Of a DNA stretch of 64,000 nucleotides, positions 63,617 to 64,000 are shown piece after piece. The stretch is from the NCBI RefSeq assembly GCF_011050055.1, contig NZ_DRGM01000128.1, positions 1 to 64,000 of the forward strand, in the 5' to 3' direction. The notes beneath the pieces were generated by a model. It saw only the letters and a list, made by a program, of their open reading frames with translations. It had not been told where the DNA came from and searched no databases. This stretch comes from Pseudoalteromonas prydzensis (lineage in GTDB: Bacteria; Pseudomonadota; Gammaproteobacteria; Enterobacterales; Alteromonadaceae). The position numbers were made by a program, and so were the translations under genes. Numbering within the stretch: the first letter of the stretch is position 1; each line of letters starts with the position of its first letter.

Positions 63617-63640
63617 AAAAGTGAGCAAATGCTCACTTTT
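63617..63640 (+). terminator. Terminator after the cupin remnant
   Basis: A 10-bp stem AAAAGTGAGC / GCTCACTTTT with an AAAT loop and TTTTTAC tail. Confidence 0.85.
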
Positions 63641-63730
63641 TACTTTTCCTGCTGTATTTTGATTCGCTTCATAATTTATTAATCTAATTTAACGTATGCT
63701 CAAAGCTTAACGTATAAATGAGACTAAGTT

Positions 63731-64000
63731 ATGACACATTTAAACCATGGTTTATCTATTGATATTGAAGGCGCAGGCCGTGAGTTTTTCTTAACATTAA
63801 AAGCAGTTGGTAAGCTTACTCACGAAGATTATAAAACCATTCCCCCGATGATTGATTCAGCCCTATCGCAAGTAAAACAGCCAATAATAAATGTCCTCAT
63901 TGACAGTATCGAGTTTCAGGGCGGTGGCTTTAGAGCCGCATGGGATGATTTAAAGTTAGGTATAAAGCATAATAAAGAGCTGAAAAAAGTTGCTATATAT
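63731..64000 (+). CDS. SpoIIAA/STAS-like protein, 5' part
   Basis: ATG at 63731 opens a frame of 90 codons that runs off the window. It begins MTHLNHGLSIDIEGAGREFF, with LKAVGKLTHEDYKTIPPMID and INVLIDSIEFQGGGFRAAWDDLK. This is the pattern of the SpoIIAA-like (STAS-fold) family that binds lipids or takes part in stress signalling; the role here is not known. Full length is probably about 120-130 residues, so roughly 35 are missing. Confidence 0.75.
   Translation, partial: MTHLNHGLSIDIEGAGREFFLTLKAVGKLTHEDYKTIPPMIDSALSQVKQPIINVLIDSIEFQGGGFRAAWDDLKLGIKHNKELKKVAIY

Noticed and set aside
1..64000. tRNA, rRNA, insertion sequence, integrase or CRISPR
   Set aside because: No cloverleaf-like, rRNA-like, transposase or equal-repeat array was seen; a tRNAscan/Infernal run would be decisive.

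Overview
The window looks like a chromosomal stretch of a marine, AT-rich gammaproteobacterium, most likely Pseudoalteromonas or a close Alteromonadales relative. This rests on base composition, the families present (TonB receptor with LacI-type repressor, PuuD urate oxidase, curli, short CstA) and the SoxR, MetJ-like and RutR-like sites. It is an inference; no rRNA or other taxonomic marker is present.

Layout. (1) 1-7650: an AT-rich effector island. It starts with the C-terminal end of a GH-E/HNH-type nuclease toxin followed by two tandem TPR proteins (probable immunity), then an NlpC/P60-like peptidoglycan amidase with an overlapping periplasmic partner, a ChaN/TIKI-like protein paired with a periplasmic Sel1-like protein, and a DUF6795-like exported protein next to a class 3 lipase. 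The style is that of a type VI secretion effector/immunity array, but no secretion structural gene is in view. (2) 7700-16400: housekeeping and stress genes: rhomboid protease with zinc ribbons, MocR regulator divergent from a LysE exporter, and soxR divergent from a flavodoxin-fold reductase across a near-perfect SoxR box. (3) 16400-22900: LytS/LytR-type two-component system divergent from an ABC exporter whose permease is fused to an M1 aminopeptidase domain. (4) 23000-30720: a sugar-efflux MFS gene, then a trehalose module (TonB receptor, LacI-type repressor, MFS symporter, cytosolic trehalase) with two copies of the same 14-bp palindrome. (5) 30900-39390: curli region with a CsgD-like regulator, csgEFG, one very large curlin of about 20 repeats, and a divergent secreted subtilase. 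(6) 39394-58965: a purine-degradation supercluster: guaD, xdhABC, puuD, hiuH, uraD, puuE, allC, pucG, an hpxW-like oxamate hydrolase, an amidase, a TauE/SafE exporter, an NCS2 permease, a Tsx-like outer-membrane channel, an RraA-like protein and a RutR-like TetR regulator. (7) 59165-64000: periplasmic catalase with a frameshifted ankyrin partner, cstA, a decayed ChrR-type cupin and the start of a SpoIIAA/STAS-like gene.

How the genes work together. The purine cluster gives a near-complete route: guanine to xanthine (GuaD), to urate (XdhABC), to 5-hydroxyisourate (PuuD), to OHCU (HiuH), to allantoin (UraD), to allantoate (PuuE), to ureidoglycine (AllC), to oxalurate plus glycine (PucG), and probably on to oxamate/oxalate through the amidase and the HpxW-like enzyme. 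RutR-type boxes lie before both long catabolic operons and before the regulator itself. The gap between xdhA and the NCS2 permease holds what look like remnants of a lost ABC nucleoside transporter (a permease tail and a BMP-type binding protein with a large in-frame deletion).

Main items for a second look: the RutR-like regulon and its unconventional oxalurate branch, the transporter remnants, the tandem MetJ-type boxes before the CsgD-like gene, the giant curlin, the effector island, the frameshifted ankB-like gene, and the ABC permease/M1 peptidase fusion with its own two-component system.
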